Shown: positions 16,948 through 26,301, counted from the first letter of the stretch. The stretch is 64,000 bases of DNA from Desertimonas sp963732335 (GCA_963732335.1 CAVSZO010000005.1:1-64000), one strand, 5' to 3'. Notes: generated from the sequence alone by a model not told the origin. Numbers and translations: made by a program.

Positions 16948-17943
16948 TCAGCGCGGGGCGAGCGCTGGTGTGTCGCCGCCGGCTCCATCACCGATCGCGT
17001 CGAGCAGTTCGGTGAGGGCCGCGACCGAGTGGTGGATCTCCTTCCATCCGAGTTGGTGGCGCGCCCTGGTCGTGTCCATCAGCGGTGTGTTGGTCGCCAT
17101 ATCGAGCCATCCCGCCTCGGCGGGTACGAGTCGTGCCGCATATGCCGAGCTGACCGCCAGTCGGAGCAGCCGTTCAGGCATTGGCATGACACGTCCGCCG
17201 ACGGCCTCGGCGATCAGCCGTGGGGTGAGTGGTGGATCGGCGGCGATGTTGAAAGCTCCTGACACGTCCCGCGTGAGCGCCCGCACGTAGGCAACGGCGA
17301 TGTCGTCGGCGTGGGTTGCCTGGAACACCAGCCGGCGCACGCCTGGCACGAGTCGAAGTGGTCGCGGTAGGTGCCAGGGCATCAGTCGCCCGAGGAACAG
17401 GCGATGGACCTCCGACGCCGCGGACCGCTGGAACACGAGGCTCGTCCGTAATCTCACGAGGCGCAGCTCCGGGTGTTCACGCTCGACGCCGTCGAGCAGC
17501 GATTCGACCTCGGCCTTGTGCCGCGAATACGTGCTGGTCGGAACGCCGGTCGCTGGCCACGATTCGTCGAGCGGGGTGTCCTTGGGCGCCGGGGCGTAGG
17601 CGCCGACCGACGACGCGTAGATGAGCGAAGGGACACCGTGGGCGACCACCTCGTCGACGAGTCGTCGTGTTCCGCCGACGTTGGTCGCCCGCATCACCTT
17701 CTCCTGACGGGAGGGCTGGATCAGCCAAGCCAGGTGGACGACCGCATCAGCACCGGCCACGAAGCCGAGCGGGTCACGCGAGATGTCGGCGGCGTGCCAG
17801 CGCACCTTGTCGTCGGGAGCTGGCGGCTGAAGCGGCGGTCGCCGGGCGACGCCCAGCACCGAACGCACCTCGTGGTCGGACCGCAGCGCACGCAGTACCG
17901 CCGTTCCCACGTTGCCGGTTGCGCCGACGACGACGACATGCAT
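16948..17943 (-). CDS. NAD-dependent epimerase/dehydratase (extended SDR)
   Basis: A 331-residue extended short-chain dehydrogenase/reductase acting on a nucleotide sugar or similar small molecule. MHVVVVGATGNVGTAVLRAL carries the GxxGxxG dinucleotide loop, IYASSVGAYAPAP the catalytic serine and TSTYSRHKAEVESLL the YxxxK pair. The rest (FQATHADDIAVAYVRALTRD, SGAFNIAADPPLTP) is the substrate-binding half. ATG start is unambiguous because the Rossmann motif begins at residue 3. Intact. It ends the two-gene run that follows the zinc alcohol dehydrogenase by six bases, so the pair is likely co-transcribed. Confidence 0.85.
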   Translation of the reverse strand: MHVVVVGATGNVGTAVLRALRSDHEVRSVLGVARRPPLQPPAPDDKVRWHAADISRDPLGFVAGADAVVHLAWLIQPSRQEKVMRATNVGGTRRLVDEVVAHGVPSLIYASSVGAYAPAPKDTPLDESWPATGVPTSTYSRHKAEVESLLDGVEREHPELRLVRLRTSLVFQRSAASEVHRLFLGRLMPWHLPRPLRLVPGVRRLVFQATHADDIAVAYVRALTRDVSGAFNIAADPPLTPRLIAEAVGGRVMPMPERLLRLAVSSAYAARLVPAEAGWLDMATNTPLMDTTRARHQLGWKEIHHSVAALTELLDAIGDGAGGDTPALAPR

Positions 17944-17949
17944 CGCTGG

Positions 17950-19149
17950 TCAGCCGGCACCGGGGTGGAACACGACCTTGATCGCCCCGTCGCGCTTCTC
18001 CTGGAACATCGCGTACGCCGAGGCCGCCTCGCTCAACGGGAGGTGGTGGGTGGCGAACTCGTCGACGCCGAGTGGATCGTCGTCGGTCAGCACCGGGAGG
18101 ATGTCGTCGACCCAGTTGCGGACGTTGGCCTGCCCCATGCGGATCGTGATCTGCTTGTCGAACAGCGTCATCATCGGCATCGGGTCGGTCTGGCCGCCGT
18201 AGACGCCGATCAACGAGATCGTGCCGCCCCGGCGCACGAGGTCGATCGCCAGGTGGAGCGCCGCCAGCCGGTCGACGCCGGCAATTCTCATCAGTCGCTC
18301 GGTGAGCACGTTCGGCATCAGCGCCGTCAGCTTGTGGGCGAGTTGCGCGGCGGGCGAACCGTGAGCCTCCATGCCGACGGCGTCGATCACGGCATCGGGG
18401 CCGCGTCCCTCGGTCATCTCGCGCACCGCGGTGACGACGTCGGCGTCGCCATCGAACTCGTTGAGATCGAGCACGTCGATCCCGCGCGCTCGCGCCCGCT
18501 CCAGCCGCTCGGGCACGAGGTCGATCGCGATCACGCGTCCAGCGTCGAGGTGGCGCGCCACCCGGCACGACATGTCGCCGATCGGCCCGAGCCCGAGTAC
18601 CACGAGCGAATCGCCCTTGCCGACGTTGGCGTACTGCACGGCCTGCCACGCCGTCGGTAGCACGTCCGACAGGAAGAGGAAGCGGTCATCGGGAGGCCCA
18701 TCGGGAACCACGATGGGGCCGTAGTCGGCGTGCGGAACTCGCAGCAGCTCGGCCTGACCGCCGGGAACCTGGCCGTACAGCTTCGTGTAGCCGAACAGCG
18801 AGGCTCCGGTTCCGTGCTCGTGCACCTGCGTCGTCTCGCATTGCGACTGGAGGCCCAGCTCGCACATGAAACAGTGCCCGCACGAGATGTTGAACGGCAC
18901 GACGACCCGGTCGCCGACGGCCAGGTTGACGACACCCGAACCAACCGCCTCGACGATCCCCATCGGCTCGTGTCCGAGAACGTCGCCGGGCGTCATGAAC
19001 GGCGCCAGCACCGTGTAGAGATGCAGATCGGAACCACACAGCCCGGTGCTCGTGACCCGCACGATGGCGTCCGTCGGCTCCTGGATCGTCGGGTCGGGCA
19101 CCATCTCGGTTCGGACGTCTTGTCGCCCGTGCCACACCACTGCTCTCAC
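17950..19149 (-). CDS. Zinc-dependent alcohol dehydrogenase
   Basis: A 399-residue medium-chain dehydrogenase. TSTGLCGSDLHLYTV and GDVLGHEPMGIVEAVGSGV give the catalytic-zinc Cys and His-Glu; CGHCFMCELGLQSQC gives four cysteines for the structural zinc; VVLGLGPIGDMSCRVARHLD is the NAD(P) Rossmann loop. The long form (insert near VPHADYGPIVVPDGPPDDRF) resembles glutathione-independent formaldehyde-type dehydrogenases. GTG 19149 (VRAVVWHGRQDVRTEMVPDP) is the start because it aligns with the family N-terminus and overlaps the stop of the preceding gene as GTGA. Intact. Pairs with the SDR downstream. Confidence 0.9.
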   Translation of the reverse strand: MRAVVWHGRQDVRTEMVPDPTIQEPTDAIVRVTSTGLCGSDLHLYTVLAPFMTPGDVLGHEPMGIVEAVGSGVVNLAVGDRVVVPFNISCGHCFMCELGLQSQCETTQVHEHGTGASLFGYTKLYGQVPGGQAELLRVPHADYGPIVVPDGPPDDRFLFLSDVLPTAWQAVQYANVGKGDSLVVLGLGPIGDMSCRVARHLDAGRVIAIDLVPERLERARARGIDVLDLNEFDGDADVVTAVREMTEGRGPDAVIDAVGMEAHGSPAAQLAHKLTALMPNVLTERLMRIAGVDRLAALHLAIDLVRRGGTISLIGVYGGQTDPMPMMTLFDKQITIRMGQANVRNWVDDILPVLTDDDPLGVDEFATHHLPLSEAASAYAMFQEKRDGAIKVVFHPGAG

Positions 19150-19435
19150 GACTGCGCCCTCGCTGGGGCCTGTGCGCCGCGATGGATGTCGATCGACTCG
19201 AGTGCCGGTGCCAGATCGCTGGCGAGGAACTCGAAGAACTCGTCCTGGGCTGGTCCGATCAAGAGCTCCTCCGACGACAGGAAATTGCCCAGCTCCATCA
19301 CGACTCCGATCGCTCGTCTTGTGCGCTGCTCGTACCCAGCACGGCACCGAGCGCAAACGGAGTAGTGAGCGTTCCCAACGTGATCTGGGCGTCCACGATC
19401 TCGCATTCGGGACTGACGACGCCCAGACGGCTCAT
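19146..19435 (-). CDS. Small hypothetical protein upstream of the alcohol dehydrogenase (one frameshift)
   Basis: About 96 residues when two frames are joined: MSRLGVVSPECEIVDAQITL with LTTPFALGAVLGTSS, then VMELGNFLSSEELLIGPAQD and FFEFLASDLAPALESIDIHR. I recognise no domain. Reality is supported by a four-base stop/start overlap (GTGA) with the alcohol dehydrogenase and by a protein-like composition across both parts. The indel lies near 19310. The start could be ATG 19435 or ATG 19486. Confidence 0.4.
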
Positions 19436-19489
19436 CGAGCGCGGCGGCTGGCGGCGACCCATTGTGCGTTCGGCGCTGGCATGCATCGC

Positions 19490-19515
19490 GAAGTTGTTAT
19501 AACCTCCTATCAACT
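19490..19515. promoter_or_regulatory. Palindromic operator/promoter candidate for the sugar cassette
   Basis: An AT-rich island in GC-rich DNA with the perfect palindrome GTTATAAC (19496-19503) inside a longer imperfect arrangement AGTTG ... CAACT (19492-19514). It lies 40 bases upstream of the sugar-binding protein start and is a candidate site for the GntR regulator at 23639. TATAAC could double as a -10 element. Confidence 0.3.
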
Positions 19516-19551
19516 CCGCGATCTGGCGAGCGGAGAGTCAGGGGAGTCCTC

Positions 19552-20915
19552 ATGTCCGTACGTCGTCGCACCGTGCTCGCGGCAGCTGCCGCAGCCGTGG
19601 CCGTCACCGCTGCCTCACCGGGGCTGATCGCAGCAACCAGTCCACCCACCGACACCGTCGGGCGAGGACGTGACGATCTCGTTCCTCACCCACTGGCCGC
19701 CGGAGACGGTCGCGCTGCTCGAGGCGGCGGCCAGCCGCCTACAGCGAGGCGAACCCCAACGTCACCGTGGAGATCCAGGCGGTGCCGTTCGGCGACCTGC
19801 TGACGACGATCCGGGCGCAGGCGGGCGGCGACGCCCCGACGATCTCGGGGATCTACGACCTGTGGCTGCCCGAGCTGGTGCGCGACGAGCTCGTCGTGCC
19901 GGCGCCGGAGGCGGTCGCCACCGAGGTGACGGAGAACTGGCCGGCCGGCGTCGTCACCGCCGCCACCGTCGACGACGCGCTGTACGGCGTGCCCAACGAG
20001 ATCGACCTCTACGCCCTCAACTACAACACCGCGCTGTTCGAGGAGGCCGGCATCGAGGCGCCGCCGGCGACGTGGGACGAGCTGGTCGCCGCCGCCGAGG
20101 CGCTCACCGTGCGTGACGGCGACACGATCACCCAGCAGGGCTTCGGGCTGATCAACTCGTGGGCGGCCGGCGTCGTCCACCCGTTCGCCTCGCTGCTCGC
20201 CTCCAACGGCGGCGCGCTGATCGGCGAGGACGGGATGCCGGCGCTGAACACGCCCGAGGCGCTGGAGACGTTCGAGCTCTACGAGAACCTCGTGTCCGGC
20301 GTGCAGGTCACCGACCCGACGATGGGCACGGCCGACGCCAACACCACCGGCCCGTTCCTCGACAACTTCGTCGCCGGCAACACGGCGATGATCATCATGG
20401 CCAACTGGTGGGAGTCGGCGCTGCGCACGGGCATGGGCGACGAGGAGTTCGCCAACATCGCCACCGCCCCGATCCCGGTCGGGCCGAGCGGCGAGTCGGC
20501 GTCGAGCATCTCCTACTCGTGGATGACCGTCGTCAGCTCCGCCGCCGAGGAGGCCGAGCAGGCCGCCGCCTGGGACTTCCTCGCCTGGCTCAACGGTCCC
20601 GACTCGACCCCCGCCGACGGCCCCGAAGGTTCCTCGGCGATGGGCAACATCCTGATGTCGATGGGCATCCTGCCGACGCGCAACTCCGACGTCGAGGCGT
20701 TCTCCGACCGCCTGTCGACGCCGTTCCTCGAGGGCTACGTCAGCCAGCTGGAGTCGGCCACGCCGTTCCCGATCGTGCTCGGCGGGCAGGAGTTCACCGA
20801 GGCGCTGCAGGCCCAGATCGAGGCGCTGGAGTTCGGCGAGACCGACGCCGCCGGCGCCAGCGAGACGGCGCAGTCCGACGGCGAGGCGATCCTCACCGCC
20901 GCCGCCGAGAGCTGA
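19552..20915 (+). CDS. Extracellular sugar-binding protein of a CUT1 ABC importer (frameshifted at 5' end)
   Basis: Solute-binding protein family 1, about 454 residues, exported by the signal MSVRRRTVLAAAAAAVAVTA. The mature part begins DVTISFLTHWPPETVALLEA, then EANPNVTVEIQAVPFGDLLT, and contains family blocks DALYGVPNEIDLYALNYNTA, FEEAGIEAPPATWDELVAAA and NFVAGNTAMIIMANWWESAL. Two indels near 19670 and 19740 separate signal and mature parts. No lipobox is evident. From about 19680 the third codon positions become almost all G or C, unlike the first 100 bases. First gene of a five-gene cassette with permease, ROK, GntR and SIS genes. Substrate not predictable; the SIS/ROK partners suggest an amino sugar. 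Confidence 0.85.
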
Positions 20916-20952
20916 CCGGGCGGATCCTTCAACGACAGGATCCTCCCGCAAC

Positions 20953-22722
20953 GTGACGACGACCACGACGACCATCACCGCCGCGCCGCGCAGGCCGGCG
21001 CGCCTCGGGGCGCGGCGGGGATGGACGTTCGCCTACCTCGCCCCGCCCGTCGGGCTGCTCGCCGTGTTCGTCCTCCTCCCGGTGGCGCTGACGATCTGGC
21101 TGTCGTTCCGCGACTGGTCGTCGCAGACCCCGTTCGGCTCGTCGACGGCGGCCGGCCTCGACAACTACCGCGCCCTGTTCGACGACGGCCCGGTCGGGCG
21201 CGACTTCCGCAACGCCTTCCGCAACACCGTCGTCTACGCCGCCAGCTCGATCATCCTCATCGTCCCGCTGTCGCTCGGCTTCGGCCTGCTCATCCACCGC
21301 GTCGCCGTCCGCGGCAGCGGGGTGCTGCGCGGCATCCTCTTCTCGACCTACATGGTGCCGATGATCGCCGTCGCCCTCGTCTGGTCGAAGCTGTACTCGC
21401 CGACCGAAGGCCCGCTCAACCAGGTGCTCGAATGGGCCGGCCTCGACCCGCAGCCGTGGCTGTCGTCGCCGGACACGGCGCTGCGCTCGCTCGTCATCCT
21501 CAACGTCTGGCAGCAGGTCGGCTACTTCACCGTGCTGATGGTCGCCGGGCTGACGCAGATCCCCGACGTCGTCTACGAGGCCGCCGCCATCGACGGCGCC
21601 ACCGGGCTGCGCCTGCTGTGGCGGGTCACCCTGCCGCTGCTGCGCCGCACGATGCTGTTCGTCGTCGTCATCGCCCTGATCAACGCCGTCCAGGTGTTCG
21701 AGCCGGTGGCGGCGATCACCCAGGGCGGGCCGGCCGGGTCGACGAACACGCTGACCTACCACATCCGCCGCGTCGGCATCGAGCGCACCCAGGGCGGGCT
21801 CGGCTCGGCGATGGCCGTGATGCTGCTGCTCGCCCTCGTCGTCGCCGTCGGCCTCGTCTTCGCCCTCCTCCGCCGGGACGTCGAGACGATGAACAGCCGC
21901 TACTGGAAGCGGACGTTCGCCGGCGCCCTCGTCATCGCCTGCTGCGTCGTCGCCGCCTTCCCGCTCGTGTGGATGGTGCTGACCAGCCTGAAGACGCCGC
22001 AGGAGACGATCCAGTCGCCGCCGGTGTGGTTCCCCGCCGACCCGTCGCTCGACGCCTACCGCGAGGTCACCGACGTCATCGACGTGCCCCGCTCGATGCG
22101 CAACTCCGTCGTCATCGCCGGGGTGACGACGCTCGGCATCCTCGCCACCAGCCTGATGGCCGGCTACGCCTTCGCCAAGTACCGCTTCCGCGGCCGCAAC
22201 GCCCTGTTCGCCGTGCTCATCGCCACGATGTTCCTGCCGCCGATCGTCACGCTGATCCCGCTGTACCGCATCGTCACCCAGCTCGGCTTCGACGGCCGGC
22301 TGATCGGCGTGATCGCCCCCAACCTCGTCAACGCCTTCGGCATCTTCCTGATGCGCCAGTTCATCCAGGGCGTCCCCGACGAGCTGATCGACGCCGCCCG
22401 CATCGACGGCGCCGGCGAGGCGCGCATCCTCGTGCGCATCGTCGCCCCGCTCGTCACCCCGGCGCTGGCGGCGCTGGCGCTGTTCGCCTTCGTCTACTAC
22501 TGGAACGCCTACCTCTGGCCGCTCACCGTGCTCAGCGGCCGGGAGGCGGAGTACCCGATCGTGCTCAGCCTCGGCCGCCTGCTCAGCTACACCCGCTCGG
22601 CGGAGAACACCAACCTGGTGATGGCCGGGGCGGCGCTCGCCGTGCTCCCGCCGCTCGTCGTGTTCGCCTTCCTGCAGCGCTACTTCGTGCGCACGATCGC
22701 CCGCAGCGGGTTGACCGGATGA
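20953..22722 (+). CDS. Fused double permease (MalF-like plus MalG-like) of a CUT1 sugar importer
   Basis: One 589-residue open frame contains both membrane subunits of a sugar ABC importer, normally two proteins. Half 1 (residues 1-310) has the MalF-type N-terminus FAYLAPPVGLLAVFVLLPVA and EAA loop EAAAIDGATGLRLLWRVTLP; half 2 (from about 315, MNSRYWKRTFAGALVIACCV) has MalG-type FPLVWMVLTSLKTPQETIQS and EAA loop DAARIDGAGEARILVRIVAP. At the junction (near 21888) an ATGA sits out of frame with half 1, as in ordinary coupled gene pairs, so a single indel could have fused them artificially. Yet no other break occurs in 1.77 kb. GTG start. No ATPase gene nearby. Confidence 0.85.
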   Translation: MTTTTTTITAAPRRPARLGARRGWTFAYLAPPVGLLAVFVLLPVALTIWLSFRDWSSQTPFGSSTAAGLDNYRALFDDGPVGRDFRNAFRNTVVYAASSIILIVPLSLGFGLLIHRVAVRGSGVLRGILFSTYMVPMIAVALVWSKLYSPTEGPLNQVLEWAGLDPQPWLSSPDTALRSLVILNVWQQVGYFTVLMVAGLTQIPDVVYEAAAIDGATGLRLLWRVTLPLLRRTMLFVVVIALINAVQVFEPVAAITQGGPAGSTNTLTYHIRRVGIERTQGGLGSAMAVMLLLALVVAVGLVFALLRRDVETMNSRYWKRTFAGALVIACCVVAAFPLVWMVLTSLKTPQETIQSPPVWFPADPSLDAYREVTDVIDVPRSMRNSVVIAGVTTLGILATSLMAGYAFAKYRFRGRNALFAVLIATMFLPPIVTLIPLYRIVTQLGFDGRLIGVIAPNLVNAFGIFLMRQFIQGVPDELIDAARIDGAGEARILVRIVAPLVTPALAALALFAFVYYWNAYLWPLTVLSGREAEYPIVLSLGRLLSYTRSAENTNLVMAGAALAVLPPLVVFAFLQRYFVRTIARSGLTG

Positions 22723-23639
22723 ACGGCGCGGACGCGATCGTCGTCGGCGTCGACCTCGGCGGCACGCGCCTGCGCGCCGGGGCGGCGCCGGCGGACCGTC
22801 GGTGCCGGTGGCCGGCAACGTGACCCAGCTCGCCGACCGCCCGGCGCCGGCGACGGCTCAGCGAGCTCGGCGCCGCCCTCGACGCCATGCTCGTCGCCGC
22901 CGCCCCGCTCGGCCGGGTGCGCGGGCATGGCGATCGCCGTGCCCGGGCTCGTCGCCGGATCGATCTGCCGCTGGGTGCCCAACCTGCCCTACCTCGACGG
23001 CGTCGACCTCGCCGCCATCACCGCTCACGTCGTGCGCCGTCGGCAACGACGCCCACTTCGCCCTGCTCGCCGAGGCGACCGAGGGTGCCGCGTTCGAGCG
23101 GGCCGACGCCCTGCTGCTGGCGATCGGCACCGGCATCGGCTCGGCCGTGCTCAGCGGCGGGCGGATCCTGCGCGGCAGCCACGGGGCGGCGGCGTCGTTC
23201 GGCTGGGCGTGCGCCGACGTCGACGACCCCGGCGACGACCGCCACGGCTGGCTCGAACGGCACGCCGCCGGGCCGGTGCTCGACGCCGCCGGGGCGGCGC
23301 TGGACCCGCCGGTCGACGGTCGCCGGGCTCGTCGCCGCCGCGGTCGCCGGTGACGCCGGCTGCGCGGGCCGCCGCTCGATCGGCGTCGGCACGGCGCTCG
23401 GCACGGCGCTCGCCGGCGCCGTCGCCCTGCTCGACCCCGGCCTGGTGATCATCAGCGGCGGACTCGCCGACGCCGTCGACGCGCTCGCCCCGGCGCTGCA
23501 CGCCGCGCTGACCCGCCAGCTGCCGCCGCACCTGCGCGACATCGAGGTCGTGGGCGGCGCACTCGGGCCGTCGGCGGGGCTGATCGGCGCCCTCGTGGCG
23601 GCGCGTCGCGGGCCCGACTGGTGGCAGGTGAGCGGCTGA
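22719..23639 (+). CDS. ROK-family sugar kinase/regulator (frameshifted)
   Basis: Sugar kinase of the ROK family, about 306 residues. AIVVGVDLGGTRLRAG is the phosphate-binding loop; LLAIGTGIGSAVLSGGRILR and GSHGAAASFGWA follow; LDPGLVIISGGLADAVDALA and GGALGPSAGLIGALVAARRG are the C-terminal family blocks. The usual ROK zinc motif (C-x-C-G-x2-G-C-x-E) is replaced by DDRHGWLERHAAGPVL, with no cysteines. Three or so indels (near 22800, 22910, 23030, 23320) disrupt the frame. Its ATG overlaps the permease stop (ATGA), so it is translationally coupled. Likely phosphorylates the imported sugar. Confidence 0.75.
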
Positions 23640-24380
23640 TGGCGACGATGACCCGCCCCGACCGGCGCCGCCCCGAGCCGCTGTGGCACCAGGTCGAGCA
23701 GTCGATCCGGGCGGCGATCGACAGCGGCACGTGGACAGCCGGGGCGCGCATCCCCGGCGAGGACCAGCTCACCGACCTCCTCGGGGTCAGCCGGATCACC
23801 GTGCGCCACGCCCTCGCCAACCTCGAGTCGGCAGGCATCCTGCGCCGCGAGCACGGCCGCGGCACGTTCGTCCGCTCGGCCCGCCTCGTCGCCGGCACCC
23901 GGGCCCTGACCAGCTTCAGCGAGGAGATGGCCGTCCTCGGCCTCGACGTCGCCACCCGCGTGCTCGACGTCCGCCGCATCGCCGCCACCGGCCACGTCGC
24001 CGAGGCGTTGGAGATCGACGAGGGCAGCCCGGTCGTGCGGCTCAGGCGGCTGCGCTTCGGCGGCGGCCAGCCGATCGGCGTGCAGGCCGCCCACCTGCGC
24101 GGCGACCGCGTCGACGGCCTCACCGCCGCCGACCTCGACGACGGCTCGCTGTACACGTTGCTGCGCGAGCGCTACGGCATCCACCCGGCCCTCGCCGAGG
24201 AGGTCTACCGCGTCGCCGGCGCCGGGCGCCGCGACGCCGAGCTGCTCGGCATCGCACCGCGGCGACGCCGTGTTCTTCGTCGAGCGGATCACCAGCGACG
24301 AGCGCGGCCCGTTCGAGTACACGGTGTCGACGATGCGCGGCGACCGCTACGAGATCCGCTCCACGCTGCGCGCCACCTGA
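23639..24380 (+). CDS. GntR-family regulator with UTRA domain (one frameshift)
   Basis: Local repressor of the sugar cassette. Residues 10-75 are the GntR winged helix (LWHQVEQSIRAAIDSGTWTA, LTDLLGVSRITVRHALANLE, SAGILRREHGRGTFV). Residues 85-240 form the HutC/UTRA effector domain (LTSFSEEMAVLGLDVATRVL, VVRLRRLRFGGGQPIGVQAA, then after an indel near 24258, GDAVFFVERITSDERGPFEY and RYEIRSTLRAT). Start ATG overlaps the ROK stop as TGATG. About 247 residues, normal for the family. The likely operator is the palindrome upstream of the binding-protein gene. Phosphosugars are common effectors for this group. Confidence 0.85.
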
Positions 24381-24416
24381 TCACCACCACCACCAGAAGA
24401 CCAAGGAGCCACCCCG

Positions 24417-25212
24417 ATGGCCGACCACTACCTGCACCGCCTCGTCGAGCTGATCGAGCGCGCCGGCACGACCAACGACGCCGCCCTCGACGAGGTCGCC
24501 GAGCGCTTCGCCGGCACGCTCGCCGACGGCGGGCTCGTCCACCTCTACGGCTCCGGGCACTCGGTGCTGCCGTGCCAGGAGGCGTTCCCCCGCTACGGCA
24601 GCTACGTCGGCTTCAACCCGCTGACCGACCCGCGCACGATGTGGCACAACGTGCTCGGCGCCGGCGGCGTGCGCGAGCTGCTGTGGCTGGAGCGCACCGA
24701 GGGCTACGTCGACAAGTTCCTCGCCCACCAGCCGCTCAACGAGGGCGACTGCCTCGTCGTCTACAGCCACTCCGGGCGCAACGCCGCCGGCATCGACGCC
24801 GCCCTGTACGCCAAGCAGCGCGGCCTGTTCGTCGTCGCCGTGTCGTCGTGCGGCGATGCTCGACCAGCCGAGTCCAAGCACTCGCTCCGGCAAGCGCCTC
24901 GCCGACGTCGCCGACGTGCTGATCGACACCGGGGCGCCGGTGGAGGACGCCATCGTCCCGGTCGAGGGCTGGAGCCGGCCGGTGGCCGGGGCGTCGACGG
25001 TGCTGGCGATGATCCTCACCCACGAGCTGATCGCCCGCACGGCCGTCGCCCTCGCCGCCCGCGGCGTCGAGCTGCCGACGTTCGCCTCGCCGACGGTCCC
25101 CGGCGTCACGCTCGGCGACACCGACCGGGTCTACGCCGTGTACCGCGAGCGGATGATCGACGCCCAGCGCCGCCACCTCCCGGCGTTCCGTGCGGAGATG
25201 GGCGCCGGCTGA
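24417..25212 (+). CDS. SIS-domain phosphosugar-binding protein (one frameshift)
   Basis: Sugar isomerase-like (SIS) protein of about 265 residues, COG4821 type. Core features are GGLVHLYGSGHSVLPCQEAF (first phosphate loop), GDCLVVYSHSGRNAAGIDAA (the S-x-S-G-R-N loop) and LFVVAVSS. An indel near 24860 separates this from the second half GKRLADVADVLIDTGAPVED ... VEGWSRPVAGASTVLAMILT. It could isomerise, deaminate or cleave a phosphorylated amino sugar made by the ROK kinase. AAGGAG ribosome site before ATG 24417. Last gene of the cassette, ended by a hairpin. Confidence 0.85.
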
Positions 25213-25243
25213 CCGCGGCGGGGTGATGGCGAGCCGCGGTCAG
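25209..25243. terminator. Bidirectional hairpin terminator between convergent genes
   Basis: CTGACCGCGGC (25209-25219) and GCCGCGGTCAG (25233-25243) form a perfect 11-bp GC-rich stem with a 13-base loop. The stem contains the stop codons of both the SIS gene (plus) and the DUF4143 gene (minus). No T-run follows, as usual in GC-rich actinobacteria. Confidence 0.65.
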
Positions 25244-26301
25244 GTCCAGAGGTCGGCGATGGGCAGGCCGACGAGCCTGTCGCCGAGGGCGAGCCGCCGT
25301 TGGCCGGTGTGGAACACGACCCCAGCGACGAAGTCGGTGCCGACGCGGTCGAGCCGATCCCGCAGGGTTGCCATCGCGGCCGCGTCGCCCGGCCGTGGCA
25401 CCGTCGTCGACTTGGCTTCGACGGCAACGACGCGGCCGTCTGTCGCCTCGATGACGGCGTCGACCTCCAGGCCGTGGCGGTCGCGAAGATGGTGGAGCCG
25501 GGCTGACGTCGTCGACCAGGTGAGTTGTTTGGCGATCTCAGCGATCACGAACGACTCGACGAGCGGTCCCACCGAAGGGTCGTTGAGGCGGGCGAGGCTT
25601 TCCGGACTCTTGCCGACGATGGCGGCAGCCAGCGCCGTGTCGCAGACGTGGAGCTTCGGCCGCCGGATCATCCTCGAGCCGACATTGCGACCCCACGCCG
25701 GCAGGCGGTGAACGAGGAACGTCGTCTCGATCCACGGCTCGTAGCCCTCAGCAGTCGCCCGGTCGATGCCGAGGTCTGCGGCCAGCCGACTGATGACGAG
25801 CTCCGATCCGCTGCGGGCGATCAGCAGGCGGGCCATGCCGGTCAGTGCGTCGAAACGGCGCAGATCGGCAGCCGTCTCCACCTCCCGGCGAAGCACGGTC
25901 TCCAGGTACTGGGCGAACCAACGACGCCGCGACCGGTCGTCGAAGCGTTGCACCTCCGGGTACCCGCCGCGGCAGATCAGTTCCAGGTAATCGGTTCGTG
26001 TCGGCGTGCGGCCGCGGTGGTCGATCAGCGCCGAGGTCCCCTCAAACGAACGGTCGACGAATCTGTCGTCGCCGCCGCGGAGCTCACCGACCGACAGCGG
26101 CCAGAGGGTGATGAGGTCGATACGTCCGGCGAGGCTCTCCGACAGGGTTGGCGTTGTCAGGAAGTTCGTCGACCCGGTGAGCACGTACTGGCCGGGCCGG
26201 CGGCTGCGGTCGAGCCGTTGCTTGATCGCCAGCACCAACGGGTCGGCAGCACGTTGGACCTCATCGATGACTGCCGGGATACCGAGGGAGTCGAGGAACA
26301 A
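25240..26301 (-). CDS. AAA/DUF4143 ATPase-like protein, 5'-truncated
   Basis: Carries the later parts of the AAA_14/DUF4143 family: LGIPAVIDEVQRAADPLVLA is the Walker B region with DEVQ, YVLTGSTNFLTTPTLSESLA the sensor, AGRIDLITLWPLSVGELRGG, and the DUF4143 nuclease-like end (FVIAEIAKQLTWSTTSARLH, LEVDAVIEATDGRVVAVEAK). The family normally begins about 60-80 residues earlier with a Walker A P-loop (GxRQxGKT type), which is absent; upstream of about 26340 the sequence changes to lower-GC, non-coding-looking DNA (33 of 60 G+C in 26341-26400). The remnant is otherwise intact. Probably non-functional as an ATPase. It converges on the sugar cassette. Confidence 0.7.
   Translation of the reverse strand: MFLDSLGIPAVIDEVQRAADPLVLAIKQRLDRSRRPGQYVLTGSTNFLTTPTLSESLAGRIDLITLWPLSVGELRGGDDRFVDRSFEGTSALIDHRGRTPTRTDYLELICRGGYPEVQRFDDRSRRRWFAQYLETVLRREVETAADLRRFDALTGMARLLIARSGSELVISRLAADLGIDRATAEGYEPWIETTFLVHRLPAWGRNVGSRMIRRPKLHVCDTALAAAIVGKSPESLARLNDPSVGPLVESFVIAEIAKQLTWSTTSARLHHLRDRHGLEVDAVIEATDGRVVAVEAKSTTVPRPGDAAAMATLRDRLDRVGTDFVAGVVFHTGQRRLALGDRLVGLPIADLWT

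Noticed and set aside
20929..22818. 629-residue open frame on the minus strand opposite the fused permease
   Set aside because: It is an antisense shadow of GC-saturated third codon positions; the protein is a low-complexity Arg/Asp/Gly string with no domain.
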